The notes below the pieces were generated by a model that saw only the letters and a list, made by a program, of their open reading frames with translations, was not told where the DNA came from and did not search any database. From contig QAML01000047.1 in the NCBI GenBank assembly GCA_003150315.1, positions 1 to 7,070 on the forward strand: a stretch of 7,070 bases of DNA, written 5' to 3'. The translations under genes were made by a program, and so were the position numbers. Positions 6,963 to 7,070 of this stretch are shown here, in pieces. Source of the stretch: Prevotellaceae bacterium. GTDB taxonomy: Bacteria; Bacteroidota; Bacteroidia; Bacteroidales; Bacteroidaceae. Numbering within the stretch: position 1 is the first letter of the stretch; each line of letters opens with the position of its first letter.

Positions 6963-7070
6963 GAGGTGATTGATTTATGGAATTATATCATGCAAGGTAA
7001 GCGATGAATAATCCACCGGTTTTTCAGTATCCAAAATTTATGAGATAATCCCTCTAAGGAGTGGTATCTC
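6963..7070 (+). other. Unassigned right-hand stretch with a Shine-Dalgarno sequence and two minimal reading frames
   Basis: GAGGTGA (6963-6969) lies 7 nt before ATG 6977, an ideal spacing, but the frame stops after seven codons (MELYHAR). A second frame of 14 codons starts at ATG 7004 (MNNPPVFQYPKFMR), with AAGG shortly before it. No promoter is convincing between the terminator and this point, and I recognise no RNA or protein family. It could be a leader region, a gene broken at its start, or plain intergenic DNA. Confidence 0.3.

Noticed and set aside
6977..7070. Start of a toxin or ADP-ribosyltransferase-like gene (the MxLYH beginning)
   Set aside because: Only seven codons are present before a stop, and none of the three plus-strand frames continues the family pattern.
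1..7070. CRISPR array, tRNA, rRNA, riboswitch or replication origin
   Set aside because: No regularly spaced repeats, no cloverleaf and no recognised aptamer core was seen on either strand, and the non-coding stretches are short (588-789 and 6880-7070).

Overview
The window is AT-rich, low-GC Firmicutes-type DNA. The Shine-Dalgarno sequences and the style of the large secreted protein resemble gut Clostridia, most likely Lachnospiraceae. That placement is recognition from memory, not a database result.

Layout. Bases 1 to about 681 are the right-hand end of an IS66-family insertion sequence. They hold the C-terminal part of its DDE transposase, already open at the left edge and ending at 587. 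A perfect 13-bp inverted repeat follows, and then a plausible terminal repeat ending near 681. A strong sigma-A-type promoter (TTGACA, 16 nt, TATAAC) lies 26 bp beyond that presumed end. It drives a single very large gene whose best start is ATG 790; a GTG at 721 lies inside the promoter and cannot be in the transcript. The gene ends at 6879 and is closed by a long hairpin with a U-rich tail (6909-6962). The last 108 bases hold no convincing gene: a good Shine-Dalgarno sequence sits right behind the terminator but leads only into a 7-codon reading frame.

The large gene encodes a secreted protein of 2029 residues with a Sec signal peptide and no visible wall-sorting signal or C-terminal membrane anchor. 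I read it as a DUF5057-like surface or extracellular protein. A module recurs three times: an entry strand with the pattern hydrophobic-(K/N)-hydrophobic-hydrophobic-(E/Q)-(I/L)-hydrophobic, a strand of the YDMIYIG type, and a strand of the SGxxVI type. Together these look like degenerate glutamine-amidotransferase-like or ThuA-like Rossmann folds without catalytic residues. The second copy contains a discoidin (F5/8 type C) domain that could bind sugars. An EF-hand-type calcium loop lies in the beta-rich stretch after the second copy. Three acidic Ser/Asp/Gly/Thr-rich linkers share a recurring F-S-x-G motif.

Only one complete gene is present, so no multi-gene system can be claimed. The points most worth following are the triplicated fold, the nested carbohydrate-binding-like domain, the acidic linkers and the insertion sequence immediately upstream of the promoter.
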